From positions 248,001-312,000 of the forward strand of contig NZ_JAEAGR010000003.1 in NCBI RefSeq assembly GCF_015999265.1: a stretch of DNA of 64,000 bases. Reading direction: 5' to 3'. How positions within the stretch are numbered: the first letter of the stretch is position 1; every line of letters begins with the position of its first letter. This DNA is from Mobilitalea sibirica (GTDB lineage: Bacteria; Bacillota; Clostridia; Lachnospirales; Lachnospiraceae). A model generated the notes under the pieces. It made no database searches. It was not told the origin of the DNA and saw only the letters and a program-made list of their open reading frames with translations. Positions 52,682 through 62,055 of this stretch are shown in pieces. The position numbers and the translations under genes were made by a program.

Positions 52682-54367
52682 TTGTTAGTCAGTCTTCATG
52701 TAAAGAATTTTGCTATTATTAATGAAGTGGAAGTGATATTTAAAGATCACTTGAATATAATGACCGGTGAAACAGGTGCAGGTAAATCCATAATCATTGG
52801 ATCTATTAATGCTGCCCTGGGTGCAAAGGTTTCAAAAAATATTCTTCGAAGCGGAGCGGATTATGCTTTGGTTGAGATGGTATTTGAAACCAAAGACGAA
52901 GCGGTTTTTGATATAATGAAAGAACTGGATTTACCTATCGATGACAACCAAATTATTATATCAAGAAAAATTATGCCCGGAAGAAGTATATGCAAAATTA
53001 ATGGGGAAAATGTTACAGCAACTGCTCTATCTATGGTTGCCGGAATGCTTATTGACATACATGGACAACATGAGCACCAATCTCTTCTACATAAGGCAAA
53101 GCATTTGGAAATTGTAGATCGGTATGCAAAGGATGAAATCGATACCTTAAAACAGGAATTAGTAAAGTGCTATAAGGATTATACTATTATAAAGAACGAA
53201 TATGAGAAAGCCGGTATTGATGAAGAGAAGAGATTAAGGGAAATCTCTTTTTTAGAGTATGAGGTGAATGAAATAAAGAGTGCAGCACTTGTTCTGGGAG
53301 AAGATGATGAACTTGCTATAACTTATAAAAAATTATTTAATGCCAATACAATTGCAGAAGGTCTTCAAAGTGTATATCGTTATACCGGATATGAAGCAAA
53401 TGCTTCCGGAGATATGATTAGCAGAGCCCTAAGACAACTATTAAAACTGGCAGAATATGATGATTCCATTAGCAGTTTATTATCTCAGGCCACAGATATT
53501 GAGGCACTGTTGAATGATTTTAATAGAGACGTATCGCAATATATCTCCGATATGGACAATCATGAAGAAGAACTGGCAGAGGTAACGAAACGTCTTGATT
53601 TAATTAATCATTTAAAACAAAAATATGGCAATTCCTTGGAAGGAATTCTTCGTTATTGTCGTGATTGCGAGGAAAAACTGGAAAAATACAATAATTATGA
53701 TTTATATATGTTAAAGTTAAAAAAATCATTAACCGAGTCGGAAGAGAAACTAAAAGACTTATCCTATAAACTTTCTGATATTAGAAAACAAAAAGCAAAA
53801 GAACTTACAGATAAGATTAAAGATGCCTTAATTGCTTTGAATTTTCTTGACGTACAGTTTGAAATGGTCTTTAAACAAAATGATACTTATAGCTCCAATG
53901 GAATCGATGATGCTGAGTTTATTATCTCTACTAATCCCGGAGAAACACCGAGACCGTTAGCAAAGGTGGCATCCGGTGGTGAACTTTCCAGAATTATGCT
54001 AGGAATAAAATCAGTATTAGCGGATAAAGATGAAATTGAAACTCTTATTTTTGATGAAATAGATGTTGGTATTAGCGGAAGAACTGCACAGAAGGTATCT
54101 GAACAGCTTTCTGTAATCGCAAAACATCATCAGATTATCTGTATTACCCATTTGGCGCAAATTGCAGCAATGGCTGATTCACATTATGTGATTGAAAAAA
54201 AGACAGATGGAGTTTCTACTCAAACCACCATTAGTAAATTAAACGAGGATGAATCAATCGAAGAAATTGCGCGTATTCTTGGAGGAGCTGAAATAACAGA
54301 GCGTGTGACAGAAAACGCAAGAGAAATGAAGGAATTAGCAATTACTACAAAAAAATACAAGCTTTAA
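52682..54367 (+). CDS. recN: DNA repair protein RecN
   Basis: The 561-residue SMC-like ATPase acts in double-strand break repair. It has Walker A in MTGETGAGKSIIIGSINAALGAK at the N-terminus, a long coiled coil in the middle (about 150-380) and the C-terminal half with VASGGELSRIMLGIKSVLADKD and Walker B LIFDEIDVGISGRTAQKV. The start is TTG behind GGAGGATG. In many Firmicutes argR comes just before; here the intervening 35 kb are described above. spoIVB follows. Confidence 0.95.
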   Translation: MLVSLHVKNFAIINEVEVIFKDHLNIMTGETGAGKSIIIGSINAALGAKVSKNILRSGADYALVEMVFETKDEAVFDIMKELDLPIDDNQIIISRKIMPGRSICKINGENVTATALSMVAGMLIDIHGQHEHQSLLHKAKHLEIVDRYAKDEIDTLKQELVKCYKDYTIIKNEYEKAGIDEEKRLREISFLEYEVNEIKSAALVLGEDDELAITYKKLFNANTIAEGLQSVYRYTGYEANASGDMISRALRQLLKLAEYDDSISSLLSQATDIEALLNDFNRDVSQYISDMDNHEEELAEVTKRLDLINHLKQKYGNSLEGILRYCRDCEEKLEKYNNYDLYMLKLKKSLTESEEKLKDLSYKLSDIRKQKAKELTDKIKDALIALNFLDVQFEMVFKQNDTYSSNGIDDAEFIISTNPGETPRPLAKVASGGELSRIMLGIKSVLADKDEIETLIFDEIDVGISGRTAQKVSEQLSVIAKHHQIICITHLAQIAAMADSHYVIEKKTDGVSTQTTISKLNEDESIEEIARILGGAEITERVTENAREMKELAITTKKYKL

Positions 54368-54394
54368 ATACGAAAAAAGCGAATACTAAAGTTG

Positions 54395-54425
54395 AGGATA
54401 TACAATACTATGTATATCCTTTTTT
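54395..54425 (+). terminator. Terminator of recN
   Basis: A perfect 10-bp stem AGGATATACA/TGTATATCCT (54395-54404 with 54411-54420) is followed by TTTTT. Confidence 0.88.
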
Positions 54426-54539
54426 GATGCAAAATAATAGGGCAATCGTTGTCCTATTAAGACCGGTCAAAAATAGTAAGTAAGATAAAATCAGATTGGG
54501 AAAATACCTATAGAAAAGAAAATAATATGAGGTGAAAGG

Positions 54540-55823
54540 ATGAGGACCAAGAAAATATACAGAAGAGTACTATTATTTCTTCTAATTATTAATATTTTTG
54601 CAATTGTATTCTTTGCGATCTATACAATAGACAAAAGAATTCCTGATGAAATTAAAATACTGGTAGGTACAGAAGAAAGCTTTGATTTTAACATGCCGGT
54701 CGAAGCTAATATAGAAACGAAAGACATCGGAGTTATCAGTGTAAATGATCTGAGTGTACCTTCCAATCAGATTAATATTAATCTTAATCGGCCTTTTACC
54801 TTGGCATCTTCGCAAACCGGTCAGTATAAAATTAATTTAAAATTATTTGGAATATTTAATTTTAAGAACATATCCTTAGACGTAATTGATACCTTTGAAT
54901 TAATACCCTGTGGCACACCAATTGGGATTTATGTTGAAACAGATGGTATCTTGGTATTGGGAAGCGGACGTATCACCGGTTCGGATGGTTTGAATTATGA
55001 ACCAATTAGTAATAAACTAAAATCAGGAGATTATATATTGACCATAAACGGATATTCGGTTAGAAATAAAGAAGAATTAATCAATAGAATACAGGAATGT
55101 AATGGAGAAGATATCACACTTCTAATACGAAGGAATAATGAAAAAGTAACTGTGAAAATATCACCGATAGAAACTCCTGGGGGGATATATAAAATCGGAG
55201 CTTGGATTAGGGATAATACGCAAGGTATTGGAACACTTACTTTTATATCATCCAACGGTTATTTTGGCGCTTTGGGACATGGTATTACAGATATTGATAC
55301 CGGTCTATTAATGGAAATTAAGAAAGGCTCTATATATTCTGCGGATATAATGTCAATTATTAAAGGAAAAGAAGGAGAGCCGGGAGAGTTAATCGGAATG
55401 ATCAGACAAAGTGATAAATATAAACTTGGTGATATTAAGAACAATACTTATCAGGGGATCTTCGGAAATATGAATAAAAATAACAGTAATTTATTAAATG
55501 ATAAACCCTTAAAAATCGCGTTAAAACAAGAGGTTAAGAAAGGGAAAGCATATATCCGGTGTACAGTCGAAGATAAGGTTAATGATTTTGAAATAGAGAT
55601 TGAAAGTGTAGATATCAGCAACAATAACCATAGTAAAGGAATTATTCTAAAAATAACGGATGAAAGATTACTGAATTTAACAGGTGGAATTGTACAAGGA
55701 ATGAGTGGTAGCCCTATTATCCAAAATAATAAGATAATTGGTGCGGTTACACATGTATTTATACAGGATTCAACCAAAGGTTACGGTACTTTTATTGAAA
55801 ACATGGTAAATAATTTAGAATAA
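54540..55823 (+). CDS. spoIVB: SpoIVB serine peptidase
   Basis: The 427-residue protease is made in the forespore, secreted to the intermembrane space, and there triggers sigma-K processing. It has an N-terminal membrane anchor (VLLFLLIINIFAIVFFAIYTI), a PDZ domain (about 130-215, TPIGIYVETDGILVLGSG) and an S55 peptidase domain with His247 in GALGHGITD and Ser391 in GMSGSPII. AGGTGAAAGG precedes the ATG. Length and both catalytic residues are normal. Confidence 0.94.
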   Translation: MRTKKIYRRVLLFLLIINIFAIVFFAIYTIDKRIPDEIKILVGTEESFDFNMPVEANIETKDIGVISVNDLSVPSNQININLNRPFTLASSQTGQYKINLKLFGIFNFKNISLDVIDTFELIPCGTPIGIYVETDGILVLGSGRITGSDGLNYEPISNKLKSGDYILTINGYSVRNKEELINRIQECNGEDITLLIRRNNEKVTVKISPIETPGGIYKIGAWIRDNTQGIGTLTFISSNGYFGALGHGITDIDTGLLMEIKKGSIYSADIMSIIKGKEGEPGELIGMIRQSDKYKLGDIKNNTYQGIFGNMNKNNSNLLNDKPLKIALKQEVKKGKAYIRCTVEDKVNDFEIEIESVDISNNNHSKGIILKITDERLLNLTGGIVQGMSGSPIIQNNKIIGAVTHVFIQDSTKGYGTFIENMVNNLE

Positions 55824-55974
55824 GCAAAACTTTTGTTAAAAAAAGAAGTCGACGAAATATTATAAAATACAAGTTATTTATTAAGTAAGTAACATCATAT
55901 TTACTGTATATAATTTCCAATTATACAAAATGTTGTGGTTACAGATTTTTCTCAATTTTTTTCAATCTTTTTGC

Positions 55975-56028
55975 TGTCGAATGGTGCGACAAGAAACAAT
56001 TGAATGTTTGATTTTATATAGCTATAAT
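55975..56028 (+). promoter_or_regulatory. spo0A promoter with Spo0A boxes
   Basis: TGTCGAA at 55975-55981 is a perfect 0A box; the reverse complement of 55985-55992 is TTGTCGCA, a near match. Just downstream TTGAAT at 56000-56005 and perfect TATAAT at 56023-56028 are 17 bp apart. This arrangement suggests autoregulation of spo0A. A sigma-H promoter was not recognised with confidence. Confidence 0.65.
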
Positions 56029-56030
56029 TC

Positions 56031-56063
56031 AGGTATGGTAAAAATTTACAAATTACCATACCT
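56031..56063 (+). repeat. Hairpin at the spo0A transcription start
   Basis: A perfect 11-bp inverted repeat AGGTATGGTAA/TTACCATACCT (56031-56041 with 56053-56063) with an 11-nt loop begins three bases after the -10 box. It could be an operator or a 5' hairpin of the mRNA. TTG and not a T tract follows. Confidence 0.55.
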
Positions 56064-56446
56064 TGTTTGGTGTGAAAGAATTGTATTACCTTTGCCCCTT
56101 TAAAAAAGCTTGTATAAACTTGCATACAGTTGTTATGACATGATGTAGAATTCTTGGTTTAAATGCTATTTAATGGCTCAAAATGTAAAATATTAATAAC
56201 ATTAGTCATAATTTGGCATTCATATTTTGGTAATTTTGCTAAAACGATAATTATTGACGCATAATTATGAAAGATATATAATGAATACATAAAACAACAT
56301 GAAATCAAAATCTATGCCAATAATAACACAAATAGTGTAATTTTAAACACAAATACCAAATAACAAATATTCCATAGGAGCTGGGGTTATAAAAGAAACT
56401 ATAAGTATGGGAAAAATCAGAAAATGTAATGGAGGTTAGAGAGCAA

Positions 56447-57247
56447 ATGGGTAAGATTAATGTTGCAATTGTGGATGACAATGAGAGGATGGTGAATCTA
56501 CTAGAGGACATTCTAAAAGAAGATGCTGATATTGAGGTAGTAGGTAAGTCTGAAAATGGAATTGATGCCTTGGAAATGATTAAAGAGAAAAAGCCTGATG
56601 TTGTATTATTGGATTTAATTATGCCAAAGTTGGACGGGCTAGGGGTAATGGAAAAGGTAAGAAGGGATTCCGAGTTTAAAAAGAATCCTTCTTTTATTGT
56701 TATTACAGCAATCGGTCAGGAAGGTGTTACAGAAAATGCATTTGAGTTAGGTGCAAATTATTATATTATGAAACCGTTTGACAATAATGTTGTACTATCT
56801 AGAATAAAGCAGATTAAGGGAGATTACCATAATAAACTGATAGATAACCATAGAGTTAGTGCTTATGAAAATAAGAGCGCATATATGGAAAGAAATTTAG
56901 AATCAGATGTAACCAACATTATTCATGAAATTGGGGTTCCGGCACATATTAAAGGATATCAATATTTGAGAGATGCAATTATGATGTCAGTGAATGATAC
57001 AGAGATGCTTAATTCCATCACAAAGCTTTTATATCCTTCTATAGCAAAACGTCACAAAACGACTCCGAGTAGAGTTGAAAGAGCTATTCGACATGCGATT
57101 GAAGTCGCTTGGAGTAGAGGGAAGATGGATACAATAGATGAATTATTTGGATATACAGTAAGTAATGGCAAGGGAAAACCTACGAACTCTGAATTTGTCG
57201 CACTGATCGCGGATAAAATCAGATTAGAATATAAGTTAAGATCTTAA
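56447..57247 (+). CDS. spo0A: Sporulation master regulator Spo0A
   Basis: The 266-residue response regulator decides entry into sporulation. The receiver domain has Asp10/Asp11, the phospho-acceptor Asp56 in [13 protein letters not shown] and the lysine of YIMKPFD. The effector domain shows the Spo0A hallmark [55 protein letters not shown] and [15 protein letters not shown]. The ATG at 56447 follows GGAGGTTAGAGAG; the ATG at 56429 overlaps that site. Confidence 0.97.
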   Translation: MGKINVAIVDDNERMVNLLEDILKEDADIEVVGKSENGIDALEMIKEKKPDVVLLDLIMPKLDGLGVMEKVRRDSEFKKNPSFIVITAIGQEGVTENAFELGANYYIMKPFDNNVVLSRIKQIKGDYHNKLIDNHRVSAYENKSAYMERNLESDVTNIIHEIGVPAHIKGYQYLRDAIMMSVNDTEMLNSITKLLYPSIAKRHKTTPSRVERAIRHAIEVAWSRGKMDTIDELFGYTVSNGKGKPTNSEFVALIADKIRLEYKLRS

Positions 57248-57328
57248 AAAAAATACTTCAAATAAATAATAAAAAATAGTAAACAGTAATAAATAAAAAG
57301 AAATTTATAAATAAACATACGATGTTAG

Positions 57329-57374
57329 AGTTCCGGAAGTAATTTCGATAGAATTACTTCCGGAGCTTTTTTTA
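57329..57374 (+). terminator. Terminator of spo0A
   Basis: A 16-bp stem with one mismatch (57329-57344 with 57352-57367) has a 7-nt loop and is followed by a run of T. Confidence 0.88.
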
Positions 57375-57530
57375 TGATATATAATTTCTCCGAATTTCCT
57401 ATATCATAAAAAGCCCATATAATTTGATATATTTACAAAAAAATTCGAAAGCTAGTTTGTTATGTACGAATATCTTTTATTTTATTAAGAGATAATAATT
57501 TTGTATTACACAGAAAAAGGAGGGTATATT

Positions 57531-57716
57531 ATGGCAAATCTTAATGAGATGGAACTTCAAAATGTAAGACACTTATTACAGTTTGGTGAGTCAGATATTG
57601 AAAAGTTCAGCAACTATGCTCAAAACTCACAAGATCAGAGTGTAAAACAATTTTTTCAACAGGCAGCTAGTTCGTGTGAAAAGAACAAACAGACCATATT
57701 ACAATTTTTACAATAG
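57531..57716 (+). CDS. Small CotF-like spore protein
   Basis: A 61-residue, glutamine-rich helical protein: LNEMELQNVRHLLQFGESDI, then SQDQSVKQFFQQAASSCEKN. It resembles the short helical proteins paired with CotF-family coat genes in Clostridia. One cysteine. AAAGGAGGG is spaced for the ATG at 57531. The next coat gene follows after 12 bp behind AGGAGG, so the two are co-transcribed. Role in the spore coat is inferred. Confidence 0.7.
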   Translation: MANLNEMELQNVRHLLQFGESDIEKFSNYAQNSQDQSVKQFFQQAASSCEKNKQTILQFLQ

Positions 57717-57728
57717 GAGGAAAATAGA

Positions 57729-58607
57729 ATGATGCAGGAAAAAGCAATGGTATCCGATGCGTTAAATGCAATTAATTCCAGTCTGAAGACTTATACAGAT
57801 ATGATCTCTCAGGCAGATAATTCACAGCTTAGAAGTGCATTACAGCAGATGAGAAATGAAGCAGAACAATCCCAATATCAATTATACCAGTTGGCAAAAA
57901 CCAAGAATTATTATCAACCGCCTCAACAGGCTTCTCAAAATGAAATAATGAGCTTGAAATCGGTTTTCGGTAGTGGAACAGGAATGAATGCAAGCTCTGG
58001 GATGAGTGGTGGAATGAGCGGAAGCTCCTCAAGTATGGGAAGCAGTTCCGGAATGAGTGGAGGTGCCAGTATGAGTGGAGGCATGAGCAACGGTTCCGGT
58101 ATGAGTGGTGGAATGAGCGGAAGTTCCTCAGGCATGGGAAGTAGTTCCGGAATGAATAGCAGCAGCGGAATGAGCGGAAGTTCCTCAGGCATGGGAAGTA
58201 GTTCCGGAATGAATAGCAGCAGCGGAATGAGCGGAAGTTCCTCAGGCATGGGAAGCAATTCCGGAATGAATAGCAGCAGCGGAATGAGCGGAAGTTCCTC
58301 AGGCATGGGAAGTAGTTCCGGAATAAATAGCAGCAGCGGAATGAGTGGAAGTTCCTCAGGCATGGGAAGTAGTTCCGGAATGAATAGCAGCAGCGGAATG
58401 AGCGGAAGTTCCTCAGGCATGGGAAACAGCTCCGGAATGAATAGCAGCAGTGGAATGAGTGGTTCAGGAATGTCTGGTAGTTCATCTGCTGTTAACTCCG
58501 TACAAAGTGCAGGCAAACCGGGAAGTGCGGGTATTGTAGGCAGTAAGGGATATATGTCCTCTCAAGCAGACTCTGTCAGAAGTAAAAAAATAAATCCAAT
58601 GAGTTAA
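57729..58607 (+). CDS. CotF-family spore coat protein with Ser/Gly/Met-rich repeats
   Basis: The 292-residue protein has an N-terminal four-helix-type CotF domain (about 1-75: SDALNAINSSLKTYTDMISQ, QLRSALQQMRNEAEQSQYQLYQLAKT, then NYYQPPQQA). A long low-complexity part (about 85-265) built of SGMSGSSSGMGSS-type units follows, then a basic tail. The repeat units are 19 residues long (57 bp) in six near-identical copies. AGGAGGAAAATAG precedes the ATG. Probably a flexible or cross-linking coat layer component. Confidence 0.78.
   Translation: MMQEKAMVSDALNAINSSLKTYTDMISQADNSQLRSALQQMRNEAEQSQYQLYQLAKTKNYYQPPQQASQNEIMSLKSVFGSGTGMNASSGMSGGMSGSSSSMGSSSGMSGGASMSGGMSNGSGMSGGMSGSSSGMGSSSGMNSSSGMSGSSSGMGSSSGMNSSSGMSGSSSGMGSNSGMNSSSGMSGSSSGMGSSSGINSSSGMSGSSSGMGSSSGMNSSSGMSGSSSGMGNSSGMNSSSGMSGSGMSGSSSAVNSVQSAGKPGSAGIVGSKGYMSSQADSVRSKKINPMS
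58113..58454 (+). repeat. 57-bp tandem repeat, six copies, inside the coat gene
   Basis: Units start at 58113, 58170, 58227, 58284, 58341 and 58398, each 57 bp and 19 codons with only a few substitutions. A degenerate partial unit follows at 58455, and more divergent GGAATGAGCGG-type units precede at 58008-58112. The unit keeps the reading frame, so copy changes would not break the gene. Confidence 0.95.
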
Positions 58608-58627
58608 ATTAGTTTGATTTCGAAGAT

Positions 58628-58669
58628 CCCGGTTTCGTATGAGAATATACTTCATACACCGGGGTTTTT
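58628..58669 (+). terminator. Terminator of the coat genes
   Basis: CCCGGT pairs with ACCGGG (58628-58633 with 58658-58663), with an inner GTATGA/TCATAC pairing; GTTTTT follows. Confidence 0.75.
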
Positions 58670-58842
58670 ACTAAAAAGCTGTGTAAAATTCATGTAAAAA
58701 AAGTTAATTCTAACAAAAATTAAAAATAAATACATTATAAGTCATAAAATAATTTACCTACAATTTAAAATATGTTATCATTAACATGTATGTGAAAAAT
58801 TTTGTGGTACATAATATACTAACGGGCATATGGAGGATAAAA

Positions 58843-60504
58843 ATGGATATTAAAATGCTGGAAATGATTTTTGTTTTTGCCGGTGGACTCGGAATGTTTA
58901 TTTATGGTATGAACGTCATGAGTAGCGGACTTCAAAAAACAGCCGGTGGTAAGATGAAACGTTTGTTGGGTTATCTGACAAGGAATCGTTTTCTCGGAGT
59001 GCTGGTAGGAACTCTGGTTACATTCATACTACAAAGTTCATCTGCTACAACAGTTATAGTAGTTGGTTTTGTTAATGCAGGTATTATTAATCTTACACAG
59101 GCTGTTGGTATCATTATGGGTGCTAATATTGGAACTACAATTACTGCCTGGATGGTATCCATGAGTGAATGGAGCAAGGTATTAAAACCTGATTTCTTCG
59201 CTCCCTTGGTAGTGGCAATTGGTGCTTTTATCATGATGTTTAACAGCAAAAATGAGAAGAGGAAAGAATTAGGGGAGATATTGTTTGGATTTGGTTTGCT
59301 ATTCATTGGCTTAACATTAATGTCCGATGCAATTAAACCTTATCGTGACGCTCCTATATTTACACAAGCCTTTAGTGTTTTAGGTAAAAATCCATTCTTG
59401 GGTGTTATAGTTGGTGCGGTAGTAACTGCTATTATACAAAGTTCCTCTGCATCTGTATCTATACTTCAAACCTTGGCAATGAATTTGTCTTTAGGCTGGA
59501 ATTCAGTTGTATATATAACCTTAGGTCAAAACATTGGTACCACAATTACAGCGATCCTCGCAAGTATCGGCGCTAATAAGACAGCAAAAAGAGCAGCTGC
59601 GATCCATTTGATGTTTAACTTGATCGGTACTGTGATTTTCGGTACAGTAGTCTTTATTATATTCAAAGTAAATACTGCATTTGCTAATTCGCAGATTAAT
59701 AGTGTTGAAATCGCGATTTTCCATACATTATTTAATGTTGCTAACACTTTGCTGTTATTCCCGTTTGCTAATTTATTAGTGAAAATATCCGGTAAAATCA
59801 TAGATGATTCTAAGATTGATACAACAGATGACGATATCCGTGTAACCTTACGTCATCTTGATGAAAGAATTTTTGAATCCCCTTCTTTTGCAGTACAAAA
59901 CGCTGTTAAAGAAGTAGTTCATATGGGTGAGATTACTCTAGATAATGCCAGAGAAGCGGTAGAGGCTCTTTTGAAAAACAATGAAGAAAAAGCTAGAAAA
60001 GTTTTAGATGTTGAGAAGATTATCGATGCTCATCAAAAAATAATCTCCGAATATCTGGTTAAGATTAATAATCTATCAATAACAGAAAAACAGAGTCAGA
60101 TCGTGAACAATCTTTTCCATACAATCAGTAACATTGAAAGAGTTGGTGATCATGCGGAAAATCTTGCAGATTTAGCTCTTGAAAAGATTGAAAATAATAT
60201 TTATTTTTCAGATGATGCTTATGAAGAACTAAAGGAAATCTGCGAGATAGCAATTGATTCCTTTGATAATGCAATCAAAGCGAGAGACACTGAGAATATA
60301 GAATTCATTAAGAACGTAGAGAAGATGGAACAGCAGGTAGATGATTTAAAGGACAAGCTAAGACAGCAACACATCGATCGTTTATCTCAGGGAGTTTGTA
60401 CTTCAGAAAATGGTGTTATCTTTATTGATGCATTAATAAATCTGGAGAGAATTTCAGATCATTCCTTAAATATTGCAAACTTTGTAGAAAACGAGCTTGA
60501 ATAA
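58843..60504 (+). CDS. Na/Pi cotransporter family protein with PhoU-like domain
   Basis: The 553-residue protein has an N-terminal membrane part (about 1-310) with the two inverted repeats of the NptA family, marked by LQSSSATTVIVVGFVNAG and IQSSSASVSILQTLAMN plus MGANIGTTITAW and LGQNIGTTITAI. A cytoplasmic PhoU-like helical domain (about 345-553) ends with LINLERISDHSLNIANFVENELE. It should import phosphate with sodium. GGAGG precedes the ATG at 58843. Single gene. Confidence 0.9.
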   Translation: MDIKMLEMIFVFAGGLGMFIYGMNVMSSGLQKTAGGKMKRLLGYLTRNRFLGVLVGTLVTFILQSSSATTVIVVGFVNAGIINLTQAVGIIMGANIGTTITAWMVSMSEWSKVLKPDFFAPLVVAIGAFIMMFNSKNEKRKELGEILFGFGLLFIGLTLMSDAIKPYRDAPIFTQAFSVLGKNPFLGVIVGAVVTAIIQSSSASVSILQTLAMNLSLGWNSVVYITLGQNIGTTITAILASIGANKTAKRAAAIHLMFNLIGTVIFGTVVFIIFKVNTAFANSQINSVEIAIFHTLFNVANTLLLFPFANLLVKISGKIIDDSKIDTTDDDIRVTLRHLDERIFESPSFAVQNAVKEVVHMGEITLDNAREAVEALLKNNEEKARKVLDVEKIIDAHQKIISEYLVKINNLSITEKQSQIVNNLFHTISNIERVGDHAENLADLALEKIENNIYFSDDAYEELKEICEIAIDSFDNAIKARDTENIEFIKNVEKMEQQVDDLKDKLRQQHIDRLSQGVCTSENGVIFIDALINLERISDHSLNIANFVENELE

Positions 60505-60614
60505 TGGTCATACAGATTGAGTAAAACTGTTTCTGAAAAGTTGCACAAAAATATTATTGAAACCTTATAAAATATAAACAAAGTCATAATAATTAATTAT
60601 TTCATAAGAAAATC

Positions 60615-60643
60615 TTGATATTTTAGTTTAAATTAGGTAAAAT
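60615..60643 (+). promoter_or_regulatory. Promoter of gap
   Basis: TTGATA at 60615-60620 and TAAAAT at 60638-60643 with a 17-bp spacer. The leader is about 110 nt. A second TATAAT at 60724-60729 has a poor -35 box. Confidence 0.55.
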
Positions 60644-60757
60644 GTGATTGAGAAAAATTTATCAATCTCAGGGACTGAAAGATCAAGTCTTAAAAAATGA
60701 TATAGTGCTGTCTATTGGCAGTATATAATAAATTAAACAATTAGGAGGAATATAATC

Positions 60758-61768
60758 ATGGCAGTAAAAGTAGCAATTAATGGTTTCGGACGTATCGGCC
60801 GTCTTGCATTCAGACAGATGTTTGGTGCTGAAGGTTACGAAATCGTAGCAATTAACGATTTAACAGATGCTAAGATGTTAGCACACTTATTAAAATACGA
60901 TTCAGCACAGGGTAGATATGCTAAAGCTGATACAGTTGTAGCGAAAGAGAATTCTATCGTAGTTGACGGTAAGGAAATTCAGATCTATGCACAGAGAAAT
61001 CCTGCTGATTTACCTTGGGGTAAGCTTGGTGTAGATGTAGTTCTTGAGTGTACAGGCTTCTTCGCTTCCAAAGCAAAATCTCAGGCTCATATCGACGCAG
61101 GTGCTAAGAAGGTTGTTATCTCTGCTCCGGCAGGCGATGATCTTCCTACCGTTGTATTCAGCGTTAACGAGAACACTTTAAAGGCTAGCGATACTATCAT
61201 TTCAGCAGCTTCCTGTACAACGAACTGCTTAGCTCCTATGGCAGATACATTAAATAAATTAGTTCCTATTGAAAAAGGCTTTATGACAACCATTCACGCT
61301 TACACCGGTGATCAGATGACTCTTGATGGTCCTCACGCTAAGGGTGATTTAAGAAGAGCTCGTGCAGCAGCTGTGAATATTGTTCCTAATTCTACCGGTG
61401 CAGCTAAAGCAATCGGTCTTGTTATTCCTGAGTTAAGCGGTAAATTAGACGGTGCAGCACAGAGAGTTCCTGTTCCTACAGGTTCCATCACAGAATTAGT
61501 TGCAGTTGTGAATGGTAAAGTATCTAAAGCTGATATTAATGCAGCTATGAAGGCAGCAGCTAGTGCTTCCTTTGGATATACAGAGGATGAAATAGTATCT
61601 TCTGACGTAATCGGTATTACCTATGGTTCTTTATTTGATGCAACACAGACTAAGGTAACTGATTTAGGTGACAAAACTTTAGTTAAGGTTGTTTCCTGGT
61701 ATGACAATGAGAATTCATACACCAGCCAGATGGTAAGAACTATCAAATATTTTGCAGAATTAGCTTAA
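60758..61768 (+). CDS. gap: Glyceraldehyde-3-phosphate dehydrogenase
   Basis: The 336-residue enzyme oxidises glyceraldehyde-3-phosphate to 1,3-bisphosphoglycerate with NAD. The start [20 protein letters not shown] is the dinucleotide loop, and the catalytic Cys153 lies in [14 protein letters not shown]. His in [16 protein letters not shown] and the end [16 protein letters not shown] are typical. Codon use is strongly biased, as for a highly expressed gene. TTAGGAGGAAT precedes the ATG. A terminator separates it from pgk. Confidence 0.97.
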   Translation: MAVKVAINGFGRIGRLAFRQMFGAEGYEIVAINDLTDAKMLAHLLKYDSAQGRYAKADTVVAKENSIVVDGKEIQIYAQRNPADLPWGKLGVDVVLECTGFFASKAKSQAHIDAGAKKVVISAPAGDDLPTVVFSVNENTLKASDTIISAASCTTNCLAPMADTLNKLVPIEKGFMTTIHAYTGDQMTLDGPHAKGDLRRARAAAVNIVPNSTGAAKAIGLVIPELSGKLDGAAQRVPVPTGSITELVAVVNGKVSKADINAAMKAAASASFGYTEDEIVSSDVIGITYGSLFDATQTKVTDLGDKTLVKVVSWYDNENSYTSQMVRTIKYFAELA

Positions 61769-61793
61769 GCATTAGCTTAAATGATCCATTATG

Positions 61794-61823
61794 GGTCCGG
61801 TCTTTCAGGGCCGGACCTTTTTT
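61794..61823 (+). terminator. Terminator of gap
   Basis: GGTCCGG pairs with CCGGACC (61794-61800 with 61811-61817) and TTTTTT follows. The remaining 230 bp to pgk show no clear promoter, only a TTGACA at 61954-61959 without a good -10. Confidence 0.9.
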
Positions 61824-62055
61824 GATATTTAATAGAATTATATATGAAGTTATGTTATGTGAAGTTTTTGTTATTTGAAGAGTATCAGCTAGTATATAGA
61901 GTCAGATTAAGCATTTCATTAACTTAGATGATTCATAGCAGTGGTAACTTATATTGACACGACACATAGGCTGGAAAAAGTAAATTTATGCAAATTATAG
62001 AAACATAGCAACATACATGTTAAATTAGATGATCCATAAGAAAGGAGCAGTTTTC

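Larger units (their letters stand above)
55824..56446 (+). other. Long control region between spoIVB and spo0A
   Basis: About 620 bp, AT-rich, without a reading frame of note. It contains the promoter and 0A boxes at 55975-56028 and a perfect hairpin at 56031-56063. The rest, a leader of about 400 nt, has no structure I can support. Confidence 0.6.

Noticed and set aside
58113-58454. Regular repeat considered as a CRISPR array
   Set aside because: The units are directly adjacent with no spacers, are in frame, and lie inside a coat protein gene.
57829-58516. Two long minus-strand open frames (218 and 193 residues) within the coat gene
   Set aside because: They are by-products of the 57-bp repeat on the other strand. 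Their sequences are simple Cys/Phe/Arg or Pro/Leu/Glu repeats, and they have no ribosome site or known domain.
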